Of a stretch of 64,000 nucleotides of DNA, positions 22,058 through 33,149 are shown piece by piece (the first letter of the stretch is position 1; every line of letters starts with the position of its first letter). This stretch comes from Cyrtodaria siliqua (taxonomy: Eukaryota > Mollusca > Bivalvia > Adapedonta > Hiatellidae). The stretch lies in the NCBI GenBank assembly GCA_037043455.1, contig JAWPHD010003256.1, positions 124,001-188,000 of the forward strand, read 5' to 3'. Made by a program: the position numbers and the translations under genes. The notes beneath the pieces were generated by a model, which had not been told where the DNA came from, made no database searches, and saw only the letters and a list, made by a program, of their open reading frames with translations.

Positions 22058-24923
22058 ATGTCGACAATGGGAGTGGTATCGCTTGTATTTCTTGCTGGAA
22101 CATGCATTCTTCTTCAGGTACTTTATCATTTGTATTTTTTGTTGGAACATGTATTCGTTTTTGTAAGCAAATTCTTCTTTAGGTATTTTATCATTTGTAC
22201 TTCTTGTTGGAATATTTCTTCTTCTTTTAGTATGTTAACACTTCTACGTTTTACTGGAGCATGCCTTCTTCTGTCAGTACTGATTGAAACGTGCGTTTTG
22301 TATCGTCAGGTATTTTACGATTTGTATTTCTTGCCTTCTCACATTCTACTTCATGTATTTTTATATAAAAACAACTAGATTAACATAAATATAACTTGTA
22401 CGTTTGTAGGAATATGTGTTATTCTTTAGGCATTTTAAGACAATTGTAGATGACATCTTCTATTTATGATGTAAAGAGGCATTTGTCCAAGCACATGATA
22501 CGTTATACAGTTTAACATATGTGTTTACTATTATTAATTTTATTCATCGCTACAAGATCTATGAACTTCCCTTTTAAATGACAAGCAACCTCTCACTTCA
22601 CTATGACAGTTTGTAAAGGACATGTCGACACAGAACAGCAACTATATCAAGTTAAATCACAACTGCATCTGTTTGTAAAATAAGGCACACAATATTACAA
22701 GTATGATTACTCCCACTGATGTTTCATCAAAGGGGTCCCGAACCTGGAAGTCTCATGATCAGGAGTTTATCTTCTGGGCATGCAAAAGAACCGAGGGAAT
22801 ATATGAGTTAGCAGAAAAGGTGATCCCGAATTTCTTTGTATCCTTTCACTTTTCTGATGCAGCTCCAAACAACCATAATGTGACTTTGATGCTAGCCATA
22901 CTGACCCCAACATAAATAGGATACCTGATCTCACCAAGGGCAATATACCTATGACGTTTCATGAGCTGGTCTTATATTTCCGGAGTTATCGCGCAGATAG
23001 CGTATTCCCATATGAGACCATGTTTCCCTTGACCTTTGAGCTACTAACTCCAAAAGCAAATAAGCTACCGTCGCTTAAATGCCGTGCACCTATGAAGTTT
23101 CATCAGGGTGGAGGTTATTATTCCAGAGTTAGCATGTGGAATGCATATGACCATATGAATGTATATGAGGTCGACCGTGACCTACTAACCCCAAAAGCAA
23201 TAGAGTTCTTGTCTCACCAAGAACTATGTAACCTATCAAGTTTCACGAGGTTGTTTGCTGTACTTACGTACATATAGTTATATGCGGAATGTGTAATTGT
23301 GGACGGACGAACAAACATGTTAGCGGACGTACTTACAGAGGGACGCACATATTAATAGGCGTACGGAAAACACTATACCTTTTTTTTCAAAAGGCCATAT
23401 AACTAATGTAACGCTTTATTTTGTACCAGTGTACCAGGGCTCAAGAGTCTGGCGAAGCAGAAACAGTCCGCTTTTCTTATGAATACCACACGGTAACTTA
23501 GCTTTTTGTTTCTTTATTGAAATATGAATTTATTCTTTTTTAAACATTCGGCAATTTAACTAGAAAGTCGATCATTTATATGAAATGTAATAAATATGTG
23601 TCAAACAGATTCATTTCATTTCAATTTCACGTCATGTTTCAATATCAAGTTAAACTTCAACTTCCATTAATTATACATTTCAACAGCACATGATGATGGT
23701 AGCACGACAAGCCACGTGCTATATTTTCGAGTTGACGCAGGACGAACAAACGCTCGTGCATGATGACGCCGGTATGCGGCATCTCGAAGTAAGAATGAAT
23801 TCTAAACAGCATTTCTTTGATTAGTTAAAAACAACAATTATCCAACTATCTTTTTAAAGGACTAATGATTTCAACAAAGATTTGGTATAAATAGAGGATC
23901 TTACATGAGTGACTGTGTATTATTGATTTCAATAAACGAGTTGGATAAAAGGATATCCTATCTATTTATCCAACTAGTTTACCTCAATAATACACAGTCA
24001 TGAATGTAAGATTCTATTTATCATATAACACACCTACGACGTGATAGTTTCACTTTCATGTACCTTATATACGATGTCAATTTGTAAGAGAAATCATGAC
24101 GTTTTGTTGTTTACATGACGTCGCTACGTTACGGGGCTATAAATGACGTTCGCCCTACAAATAATGCGACACCTTAAACCAAATTTAACGTTAACATACA
24201 TTTGATGAAGCAAGATTTCAAATAATGATACATGAAGGTGTCTGAACGTATCGTATGATATACCATGCAAACAATTGGGATTACATATTTTACTGTATAC
24301 AAACACAACGATTCGGTCCTCATTGTATTATGAGAAATAAGTCTTGTATTTATTGCACTCTCAGAAGCCATGATATGTGATAAAACAAAATAAGATATGT
24401 TTAATGATTTTTCCAAGCGAAATTATTCGTTGTACGTTATTCTTTTTTATAGCTCTTCAGTATATTAAAAAAGGCCGCAGTTGCATGCAATCCCATTCTT
24501 ATAAACTGTTTACTTGCTTACTTAGTTTCTCGAATGTGTTTCCCGGATCACAAGTTTAAAGTAGAATACCGCTTAAGCCGGTGCTAGGGGGCGTGAGAAG
24601 TGTTGCTTCTTTCATTACTTCTCATGAACAGACTCAATAAAACCGAGTCTGCTGCTTTATTCTCTGATTTGTGTTTGTTGCTCTCAAAGGATCACCTTTA
24701 TCAGTATTTATTAACCAACTGTTTTGTATATTTGTGTAGGGATATAATACTAATTATTATCTTTTTGTCATTACAGTTGAAAATACTGGCACAGCTGAAC
24801 GATCCAAACTTGGTATTGACAACCGTTCCCCACCTGACCTTACATTCTAACATATTGAAACAGTGTGGTCATGGAATCGCCCAATATCACATCGTCCAGT
24901 TGCCGGCACCAGCTGTTGTATAG
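22058..24923 (+). CDS. Secreted BRICHOS-like protein 2 (4 exons, 123 aa)
   Basis: Join exons 22058-22117, 23430-23492, 23687-23788 and 24777-24923, all phase 0 with GT-AG borders (donors gtactt, gtaact, gtaaga). Exon 1 is again exactly 60 nt and encodes a signal peptide (MSTMGVVSLVFLAG). Exon 2 is 63 nt, as in gene 1. Exon 3 carries TCYIFELTQDEQ and ends DDAGMRHLE, parallel to TDAGLRAIE in paralogue 1. Exon 4 ends with QCGHGIAQYHIV, matching the C-terminal Cys and YYI-type end of BRICHOS domains, plus an eight-residue tail. Where gene 1 has YD, this copy has YE. Equal exon sizes and phases show tandem duplication of the gene. The function of the family in molluscs is unknown to me; a role in chaperoning or defence secretion is only inference. 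Confidence 0.82.
22118..22345 (+). repeat. Degenerate tandem copies of the signal-peptide exon end and donor
   Basis: The end of exon 1 with its donor (ttgctggaacatgcattctt then cttcag/gtactttatcatt) recurs in decayed form at about 22128-22190 and 22192-22235 and near 22250-22335, with words such as ttgttggaacatgtattc and caggtattttacgattt. The frame stays open through them to 22378. They look like failed tandem duplications of an exon edge rather than used exons. Confidence 0.65.
22700..23400 (+). repeat. Dispersed array-type repeat in intron 1 of BRICHOS-like gene 2
   Basis: Diverged units share gacctttgagctactaactc / gacctactaaccccaaaagc and a block near 23300 with ggacggacgaac. The style is that of the 145-bp array at the window start, but the copy is old. 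The frames at 22703-22915 and 22951-23277 belong to it. Confidence 0.65.
23889..24019. mobile_element. Foldback (hairpin) element, 131 bp
   Basis: The arm gactgtgtattattg pairs with caataatacacagtc, extended outward by aaatagaggatcttacat against the mirrored right arm. An inner pair agttggataaa/tttatccaact is also present. It lies in intron 3 of BRICHOS-like gene 2. Confidence 0.8.
24560..24700 (+). repeat. Dispersed repeat family R2
   Basis: It contains ggcgtgagaagtgttgc and gaacagactcaataaaaccg. Other copies: 25895-26055, 31630-31735 (reverse), 34190-34340 and 51400-51590 (reverse). It lies just upstream of the last exon of BRICHOS-like gene 2. Confidence 0.82.
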
Positions 24924-24930
24924 TGTGCAA

Positions 24931-24936
24931 AATAAA
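24931..24936 (+). promoter_or_regulatory. Polyadenylation signal of BRICHOS-like gene 2
   Basis: AATAAA lies 8 bases after the stop codon, the same tight spacing as in paralogue 1. Confidence 0.65.
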
Positions 24937-25611
24937 GTTTCTTAACTGCTGAGCATCTAATAGCGTTGTGTCTTTAATTATTTGGCCACATGTGTATTTA
25001 GTAGCGATGCGTCCGTTGACTGTTTGCTTATCAGGAACTGCTTGTTTCTCAATGGTCAAAGCCGTTTTCATATACAAATATTAATTGTATTTTGAACTTA
25101 ACAGAAACCTACCACGTTTTCAAAGGCTTTCCTAACACAAATAATATAAATAACACATTCGTAATTGCTTCAGATGCATTTTTAAAGTGAAAATGAAAGT
25201 AGTGGATGCATTTATTCCAAACTGCAAAACGTACCTTTTACTTATCATAAGGCGAAATTGAATTTCGGAATCTTCGTCCTTCTGTAATTTCACCAGTCGC
25301 TGAGTTGTTTTTATGCTAAGAAGGCGTTCGCGAGTGTATACAAAGAGATAAGAAAAGAAAGAAAGGTATTGAATAAAGACTGGAAACAATTACAATGGCA
25401 CATTGCTATTGTATCCACTGAGAATAGGTTTAGAACTATGCTAAAAAAAAGTGGTCAGTTAAGAAAGTGGTCAAGTATATTAATGAATAAGAGGCCAGTG
25501 GTAGTGTGCATGAATCTGTCTACTATGTAGCTTTTCAAATGTGATATATTAGATAGTATTTGTGGTGTTCTACTGTCACGATAACCACGGCGTACATTTA
25601 CATTTACTAGA

Positions 25612-25752
25612 ACAAGTATTCGCGGTAACGCCTGTTCTGAGACAAGTATTTGCGGTAACGCCTGTTCTGAGACAAGTATTCGCGGTAACGTCTGTTCTAA
25701 GACAAATATTCACGGTAACGCCTGTTTTGAGACAAGTATTCGCGGTAACGAC
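25612..25752 (+). repeat. 30-bp minisatellite (about 5 units)
   Basis: The unit reads roughly gacaagtattcgcggtaacg plus cctgttctga. Because 30 is a multiple of three, it makes an open frame (25562-25903) with a repeated QVFAVTPVLR peptide. No gene context surrounds it. Confidence 0.9.
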
Positions 25753-25894
25753 TGGTCGGAAAATCTTCGATGCGAAACAACATTTGTCAGTTGATACATC
25801 ATTAACAGTTTTTTTTGCGGCCGTAAAAAGTCGCCCCGACTACAAATCAGTAGTGTTATTACTTACTGGTCTTTTGGGATCATCAAGATCTTTG

Positions 25895-26055
25895 TGGCTT
25901 TAAAGTAGAATATCGATGCTAGGAGGCGTGAGAGGTGTTGCAATTTACATTACCTCCCATGAACACCTCTCATGAACAGACTCAATAAAACCGAGTCTGC
26001 TACTTTTATCTCTTGTTTGTGTTTGTTGCTTCCAAGGGATCCCCTTTTCAGTATT
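25895..26055 (+). repeat. Dispersed repeat family R2
   Basis: It matches 24560-24700: ggcgtgagaggtgttgc, then gaacagactcaataaaaccg and tttgtgtttgttgctt. An R1 copy follows immediately. Confidence 0.85.
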
Positions 26056-26074
26056 TGTTTTAGTTGAACAAAAG

Positions 26075-26640
26075 TAGATATAAAAGTCGAACAGTTAATA
26101 TAGCATTCAAGGACAACAGTCAACCAAAAACACGCACAGAGAAACAAACAATAATTACAAAGATGAATACAAGACAAGATATAACACCACAAACATAAAA
26201 GGTTTGACAATAGGCCTACCGCCTTGGAAGATTGAACGGTCAGTGACAAAAAAGCTATCTGGGGGTATAAGCAGGTTCTAGGTGCAGCAAACCTCACTCT
26301 TACCCTACTGTCATCCCAATAAAACGGGACAGTGTAAATAAAGATATCCCCGCCAGGTTATATTCTTTAACAAACAAGGCAGAATTAATAGTCAGTATAA
26401 CACATGGATGATCATATTTATATGAAAAGCATAGAAAGCCACAAAGCAAGTACTTGGCAGAAGCCATAGCAACAAAGAGAGCAAACCATTAAGGGTACGA
26501 CAAGATAAGATCTAAGACAAGCATTAGACGCTAACGTCCTTTGAGGAGTCGGGTAGACTCATTATAGGGTCCACAATTTATCTGGTCATCGCACAAAGAG
26601 GAAAACTTAGTGGCGAACTGTAAAAAATAAAAGGCCAACC
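26075..26640 (+). repeat. Dispersed repeat family R1
   Basis: A nearly full R1 copy: agcattcaaggacaacagtc, gacaataggcctaccgcct, gacagtgtaaataaagatat, ggcagaagccatagcaac, then the region that is coding-like on the other strand (gactcattatagggtcc). Confidence 0.88.
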
Positions 26641-26744
26641 ACTATCTTACTAAATCTGACAAAAAACAGAGGCAGTTTTCGCAATGCACTAAGCATAACC
26701 ACTTGAAAGAAAACAAATTTAGTGATATATTTCTATGAAATCTA

Positions 26745-26945
26745 TTTAAAGGAGCCCTTTTATACCTCTTGTTTCTTGTTTATATTTATTACTGAACACT
26801 ATATAAACACATTGCAACTAATTTTTTGGTGATATATCGCTTTCCGTGCTTTTTATCGCCAGTTAAAAAATCACCTGTTGACCGATACAATATCCGTATT
26901 CGCCTCCGGTTTATTTCCGCTGATTTCCGGTGTGTGACGTCACAC
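26745..26945. repeat. MITE-like repeat, related to 29758-29985
   Basis: It shares aaaggagcccttt, gatatat, aatccg-type words and tgtgtgacgtcac with the reverse complement of 29758-29985. The copies are diverged. Confidence 0.55.
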
Positions 26946-26949
26946 AAAG

Positions 26950-28385
26950 TACCGCGCCATATCTGGCAGATTGACAACACAGACAGGTTCTCAATATTTT
27001 ATTGAGATAACTTAGATCATACTTTCTTGAAGTATTAAAGGCAACTGTCACTGAAAGTATGAAATACATAGGGATGAAATTGTTTATTGACTGCAGACTC
27101 ATTTCTGAGAAAAGCTTGTTGCATCACAGAAGTTCAGGGATTTGCTCTCCTATAACATGAAGCCGTGGCTTTACGTTTTCTCTGACCTAAAAACATGTCT
27201 ACGAACGGCAAGAGGATTTTTTTAATGAACCGTCCTCCGACGTGCATACGCGTTTGACTTTTTAATGTGTGGATTTTCCGTAGAGATTCTCTGCCCTAGA
27301 CATAAACTGATACACTGATTTTTATAAATGTACAACTTACCTAAAATGATCATTTGTTATCCATTTCACACTAAAATGTGAATAATAAAAAAAAAATGAT
27401 ATGAAATACATTAGTTTAAATCTATTATCTAGGTACTATGCACTGTTTGAACGGCAAAATACAGGTGTCAGTGTAGTGACGTCTTACAAGAAACGTTTAC
27501 ACACGGTCTGAAATTGTCCACACGTTTTTTGGTCAAACGCAAGTCACATGGTGCATAATGTAAACGTCCTTTTGTAACAAACCCAGATGTCAAATAAATG
27601 AGACTAACTGATTGCATACTTTCATAGTTTGTCTTTGTTGTTTGTGTTTATTAACATATCACTTATTATGCGCCTATCAACGTTTTACCCCACTGAGGTG
27701 GCGGCAGGCATACACAGTGGGAATTAGACAAATGTACTCATTGATCGCATAATTGTCATTCGAAGGTCTAAGGGTAAGAGTTATATAAATATCACCATTC
27801 CATGTTCTGTCCTAGTTTTTCTCCAGAATACTCTATTTTTATCAATCGCGCTACAGGTATTGCTAATTCAAAGCATGTGTGTTACCTTTTTTCAGGCATT
27901 TTAATAAGACCTCACATATTTACCCCAATATTATTATTTTTAATTATTTATATAAAAAACTGGCCCAGTAAAATTATGTTCCGGTTTCTGACAAACCCCG
28001 TTTGGAAGGGCTGACCTCAAGCATTGTATGCCAAATCTAATTTCTGTATCCTGTAATATATGATGATATCAACAAATACATGTTTGAAGTTTGTTTATCA
28101 GGTTACAAAATAATGAGTCGGGGCTTTTTTTCATGATTTTGGGAACATGACCCGTACCCCTGGAATTGGGAATTTTAACGCGATTTTAACGCGATTTTTC
28201 ATAAAATTGGGAATTTTTGCGCGATTTTTAATAAAATTCGGAAAAATATTAAGTAAAGCATTCGTTTCATAATTATATCTTTAATACTGTTTTTTGTACA
28301 CCAAGATAAACAGAAGCATTTATTTAAGCTTTTGAACCCCAATCATTGGATTGACACTCTTAAAAATAAAAGATATATATATATT
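26950..28385. other. Intergenic, no gene recognised
   Basis: No splice-bounded coding segment is supported. Near 28165-28250 there is a short imprecise direct repeat (gcgattttaacgcgatttt and variants). Confidence 0.45.
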
Positions 28386-28390
28386 TTTTT

Positions 28391-28946
28391 TTTAAAGGGA
28401 ATGTAGCGCCACAGCTAAACCATCATTATTATTGAGAGTTCTGAAATACTTGAATAAGGGTGAAAGAATTATCAAAATTGGATGATAAACAAAGACGATA
28501 TGATCATTTAAAGTTTCTGTTAAAACGGATATGGAAGCGGCCATTTTGAGAGCTATGACATCACGGTTCTAAATGACCATATATGGAATATTTATAAATA
28601 TGAAAATTTACTGATTTATAGGGAAAAAATGACATCAACTGTATGAAAAATATGTAATACTTAATGGCAATAATGATTTATAACACCAGTTAAAAAAAAT
28701 TCATTCATTTGCAGTGATTTTCTTCGTTTTAAATGATATTTATTAATATTCCATATATGGTAATATGGAACTATGACGTCATAGTTCTAAAAATGGCGGC
28801 TCCCATATTTGTTTTAGAACAACCTTTAAATGGTCATATCTTTTTTGTTTATCATCCGATTTTGATAATTCTTTCACCCTTTTCCAAGTTTTTCAGAACT
28901 CTCAGTAATAGAGTTTGTTTGGCTGTGGCGCTACATTCCCTTTAAA
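28391..28946. mobile_element. Foldback MITE, copy 2 (556 bp)
   Basis: The ends tttaaagggaatgtagcgcc and ggcgctacattccctttaaa are perfect inverted repeats. The interior matches 11672-12221 in inverted orientation, including the CRE-like atgacgtcat at about 28772. Confidence 0.92.
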
Positions 28947-28999
28947 TTGGGAATTATTTCCTCTTCATTGGGAAAAAAAAAAAGTTTTGTCATTGGGAA

Positions 29000-29750
29000 T
29001 ATGACCGAATTTCGGCTATAAAAACAGCCAAAAAACCTATGAGTGAAGAAAAAGATAATTCTCCTTACTTATCTACCCTATTTGTTTGAGCAGGTAATGA
29101 GCCACATATATAATTGTATTAGGTATTATAATATTATGTCTAATTATAAAGTTTATATTCCCACCGCCATTCATTTTTCAAATGTTATAACCTCTTTTTT
29201 GGTGTAGATATTTATAAATAAGAGCTTTATAAAGTTATATTGGCCTAATTATGCTTTGTTCCATACAGCACTGAATTCACTACCACTGATGGTGAAATAC
29301 ACATGGTAATACAACTGATGCCATATAAGCTGGGTAAAAGTGGCTAAGTACTGCGAAATACCATAAATGCCATAAAACCCTTACTTGCCACTCAATCTTG
29401 AATATGCAGGGTCATAAAACTAACTGACTGTGTTACAGAAAGGTGATAACAGGATATGGCTAGGATCATAAAACCCTTCTTTCACTTGTTACGGAATACA
29501 CAGTGTCATAAAATGACTTTGTTCTGGCTGTTTCAAACAATTTGGCCTAGAGGTTCATGTACTATAATTATTTAAAAAAATAATAGATTTATAGGACATA
29601 AGTGAAATTAGCAAGCAATAATCTGATTATGTAAATCATGATCAGATCAGATAAGCATTTATTGAAAAAAATAAATATAGATATAATAATTTTAATCAGC
29701 TTGAAAAAAAAGTACACTCTCAGAAACTGAAACATCGTAATTGTTGATTG
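29000..29750. other. Intergenic, no gene recognised
   Basis: AT-rich unassigned sequence. Short words such as gtcataaaa recur between 29350 and 29510, hinting at an old tandem array. Confidence 0.4.
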
Positions 29751-29757
29751 TATCTGG

Positions 29758-29985
29758 GCATCTGTGTGACGTCATCGCCGAAGTTGGACTTCGTGTAAAC
29801 TCGTAATATTCCGGATTTTTTCCCGTTGATTTCCGTAAAGGTGTGCCGAGTGATCTATGGAAACGTAATAATAACGTGTTTCGGCTGTGATTTTAACCGT
29901 GAGAAATATATCAATAGTTTTTATACAAATAGATCTATCAAATAAATATAAGTTATAAGGGTAATAAAGGGCTCCTTTAAGGTTA
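29758..29985. repeat. MITE-like repeat, related to 26745-26945
   Basis: On the minus strand it reads aaaggagccctttattaccc and ends gatgacgtcacac, mirroring the other copy. It has no coding content. Confidence 0.55.
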
Positions 29986-30044
29986 GAGATGCTAATACAC
30001 AATTCGCAAACAAGTTTTACCTAAAAGGGCTCTAAATAACTTGG

Positions 30045-30165
30045 AAATAGGTGAACAATAATGATCAAAATACCATAAACAATACGGAAATAGGTAAACG
30101 AATGATCAAAATAACATAAACAATACGGAATGATCAAAATACCATACACAATACGGAAATATGGC
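30045..30165 (+). repeat. Short tandem repeat (atgatcaaaataccataaac)
   Basis: Three to four diverged units of aatgatcaaaataccataaa followed by caatacggaaat. Confidence 0.8.
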
Positions 30166-30884
30166 CTATTGAACATGTGAAAAAACAAAGTATTTGAATA
30201 AGATGCCATCAATCCCTTATACAATAGACGACATGTTGGTAAATATCATTCAAATAAAATAAGAAATTGCATTAAAATTAGTATAAAAGGTATACAATGT
30301 CCATTGTATGCTTATTTTATGATTTGACATTCATTTACAGTGATGGCCTTTGTGTAAATGATATAAAACCGACCTATATTTGACCAACTTAGCGTCTTAA
30401 TTGAATTATGTTGATGATTTTCCACCAAGTAATTAAATACTCAATTGCACAAAACGGAATATAAAAGACAAGATACTCATCCCATCCAAAAGAAATACTA
30501 CAAGTAATATACACTGAAAAGTTATTAAAAAAAAAACCCACAAAAAAACGTTATGTGCGATCGAAAACAATATGAAAGTACGCAATACAAATGTTATTGA
30601 ATTGTTATAGCATAATATTACTTATATCGTTGTTTTCATATACTGTTATTTTAATATGACAGTCAAGTTATCAGGAGATAAAACAACAACAAAAAACAAC
30701 TAAAAACAAGAGGCTAAATGAGCATGAATCGTTTGTTATCAATGGTGACAATTGAATGTACCATGCTTTCATAAATAATAGTGTTTGTTTAAAATGTTTC
30801 CCACTATATTTCATGTTGCAACTGAAAAAGAGTACAAGGGACCTTAATGTGTTATGACTCTATGGTACTTGTTTATACACTGTT

Positions 30885-30950
30885 TGATGACTCTACGTGT
30901 CAACTAGATGCAGTGTTGATGACTCTACGTGTCAACTAGATGCAATGTGT
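30885..30950 (+). repeat. 33-bp direct repeat (2 units)
   Basis: The word tgatgactctacgtgtcaac followed by tagatgca occurs twice in tandem. Confidence 0.9.
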
Positions 30951-31034
30951 CAAATATAAATGCTATTGTGTAAGCAGTTAGCGAGAATTCAAGGGGAAGC
31001 AAGCACCCATAAATACATAGAGCACACGAAATCG

Positions 31035-31157
31035 CAGTACACTTTGTAACAAGAACTTCATAAATGTCGAAGTTCCTCTTTGAAAAATTGAGCCATTTCA
31101 ATACTGTATTTAACGTAAAGAGTTTGCAAAATGTTGCATCCTGAGTTTGCTCACATG
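31035..31157 (+). repeat. Dispersed repeat, second copy at 5990-6118
   Basis: It shares acactttgtaacaagaactt, gtatttaacgtaaa and ttgcaaaatgttgcatcct with the interior of the MITE at 5821-6307. Here it directly abuts the hairpin at 31160. Confidence 0.85.
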
Positions 31158-31159
31158 CT

Positions 31160-31353
31160 TGTAACAAGAAAATCTGCCTCACTCAAAACATCCGATTGTT
31201 GTTGTAACTGTTACACGCCATGATCTGATTGGATGATTTGAATTGAACTATCCCATTAAATAGAATATAATAAAAATCATCCAATCAGATCGCTGCGTGT
31301 AACAGTTACAACAACAACCGGATGTTTTGAGTGAGGCAGATTTTCTTGTTACA
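31160..31353. mobile_element. Foldback (hairpin) MITE, 194 bp
   Basis: The ends tgtaacaagaaaatctgcct and aggcagattttcttgttaca are perfect inverses, and pairing continues through gtaactgttacac and gatctgattgg to a short AT loop. Almost the whole element is palindromic. Confidence 0.92.
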
Positions 31354-31629
31354 GTGAAAAAGCGATAAATCACGAATTTTGTGTTGACAAGGTAGTCTCT
31401 GAACTTTATGAATAGATAAGCTTAAATACCCTTTGTAGCATTATTGAACGCCGCCAGTGTTTGCCCAGAGCTTTGTCCGTGGTAAAAAATATGAGCGTTG
31501 AAAATGGGTCACCCTGCTACCCGTTAAACACCATGTGAATGATAGTATATAGTGGGTTGGAGACAATTTTATTTTGTTGATTTTCTTATAGATATTCATC
31601 AAATGGATAGTAATAGTGTGTTAAAAAAT

Positions 31630-31735
31630 ACTGATAAAGATGATCCTTTGGGAGCAACAAACACAATTAAGACAATAAAGCAGCAGACTCGGTTTAATTG
31701 AGTATTCTACTACAAAGCCACCTATAATGGACTCG
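31630..31735 (-). repeat. Dispersed repeat family R2, reverse copy
   Basis: It holds gatcctttgggagcaacaaa and gcagcagactcggtttaat, the reverse complement of the R2 core at 24630. Confidence 0.75.
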
Positions 31736-32149
31736 TTGGTCCCAAATGACCATTAAAAATATCTCTACTGATTCGTAGCACGAACATACGGATATGTGTT
31801 CATGACTCTGGTGCCAGTGGTTTTGTGATCCGAAGAACTTCACTTGAACAAATAATCGTAGAGGATATAAAGATCATTTCTAAAGAAGAAAAACAACAAC
31901 GTGAGGGTTACTTTAATCAGGAAAAAATGTCCGGGTTTTCTTGTTATCTATAATTATATACAAACATTGTACAACTATTTCGGAGTTAGTTTTGACAACG
32001 GAGATGTCATTTGACCAAAGTTAAGTATAGGGGTATAACAAAGATTTTTGAGAAGATTTGTTTAAGACTTAAGAGATATATATCTACCTAAAATGCATTT
32101 GTTTTAAATTAAAAAACAGTCATATAAGAAAACGTTGTATCTTCATAAA

Positions 32150-33125
32150 CTTCACCAAACCTCGCAATTACACTGCCGTCTTTCAAATAAAACAGGACAT
32201 TATAAATAAAGAAATTCGCACTAGGCTATAACCTCCAACACACTAGGCAACATTAATAGGCAATATAGGTACAACACAAAGATGATCATGTATATATAAA
32301 CATATGAAAAGCCTGGTTTGAACACCTAGCGGCATTTTGCCACTTATCGTTCCAAGGCGGTACACATATTGCCTGGTTTGAACATCTAGCAGCATTTTGC
32401 CACTTATCGTTCCAAGGCGGTACACATATCGCCTGGTTTGAACACCTAGCGGTATTTTGCCACTTATCGTTACAAGGCGGTACACATATTGCCTGGTTTG
32501 AACACCTAGCAGCATTTTGCCACTTATCGTTACAAGGCGGTACACATATTGCCTGGTTTGAACATCTAGCGGTATTTTGCCACTTATCGTTCCAAGGCGG
32601 TACACATTTGCCTGGTTTGAACATCTAGCGGTATTTTGCCACTTATCGTTCCAAGGCGGTACACATATTGCCTGGTTTGAACATCTAGCGGTATTTTGCC
32701 TGGTTTGAACAACTAACGGCATTTTGCCACTTATCGTTCCAAGGCGGTACACATATTGCCTGGTTTGAACATCTAGCAGCATTTTGCCACTTATCGTTCC
32801 AAGGCGGTACACATATCGCCTGGTTTGAACATCTAGCTGTACTTTGCCTGGTTTGAACAACTAACGGCATTTTGCCACTAAAATGCCACTTATCGTTCCA
32901 AGGCGGTGCACATATCGCCTGGTTTGAACACCTAGCGGTATTTTGCCACTTATCGTTCCAAGGCGGTACACATTGCCAACCCTTTAATGTGTGTACTGTC
33001 GCATACTTCGGCTTTACTTGTAATTATTGTTTGTTTTGAAAGAGTCTTTATGGTTGACTTTGTTTTGTAAATGCTACATTTTCTGTTCGACCTTTATACC
33101 TATTTTTTTGTTTGGGAAAACACAC
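32150..33125. repeat. R1-derived region with internal inversion
   Basis: The left flank (32150-32305) matches R1 in plus orientation (caccaaacctc, aataaagaaatt, aacattaataggcaatat). From 32311 onward the matches are to the reverse complement of R1 (gcctggtttgaac, ttccaaggcggta, then ttctgttcgacctttatacc near 33085). The 60-bp minisatellite occupies the switch point. Confidence 0.75.
32311..32975 (+). repeat. 60-bp minisatellite (about 12 units)
   Basis: The unit is gcctggtttgaacacctagc, ggcattttgccacttatcgt, tccaaggcggtacacatatt. Two units are shortened near 32690 and 32840. Because 60 is a multiple of three, several frames are open on the minus strand, giving a false 205-residue frame at 32243-32860. 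The unit equals a segment of repeat R1 (compare 43670-43715). Confidence 0.95.
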
Positions 33126-33149
33126 ATACATGTATGTCTATATAAACAT

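Noticed and set aside
22058..22378. Single-exon 106-residue hydrophobic protein
   Set aside because: The paralogue shows that exon 1 ends at 22117 with a GT; the rest is read-through into degenerate copies of the exon edge.
32243..32860. 205-codon minus-strand frame, the longest in the window
   Set aside because: It is an artefact of a 60-bp minisatellite whose unit length is a multiple of three, so several frames stay open; it has no start context, splice sites or non-repeat sequence.
32311..32975. CRISPR-like appearance of regular repeats
   Set aside because: The units are contiguous with no unique spacers, and the sequence is animal; the same applies to the 49-bp satellite at 44-49.8 kb.
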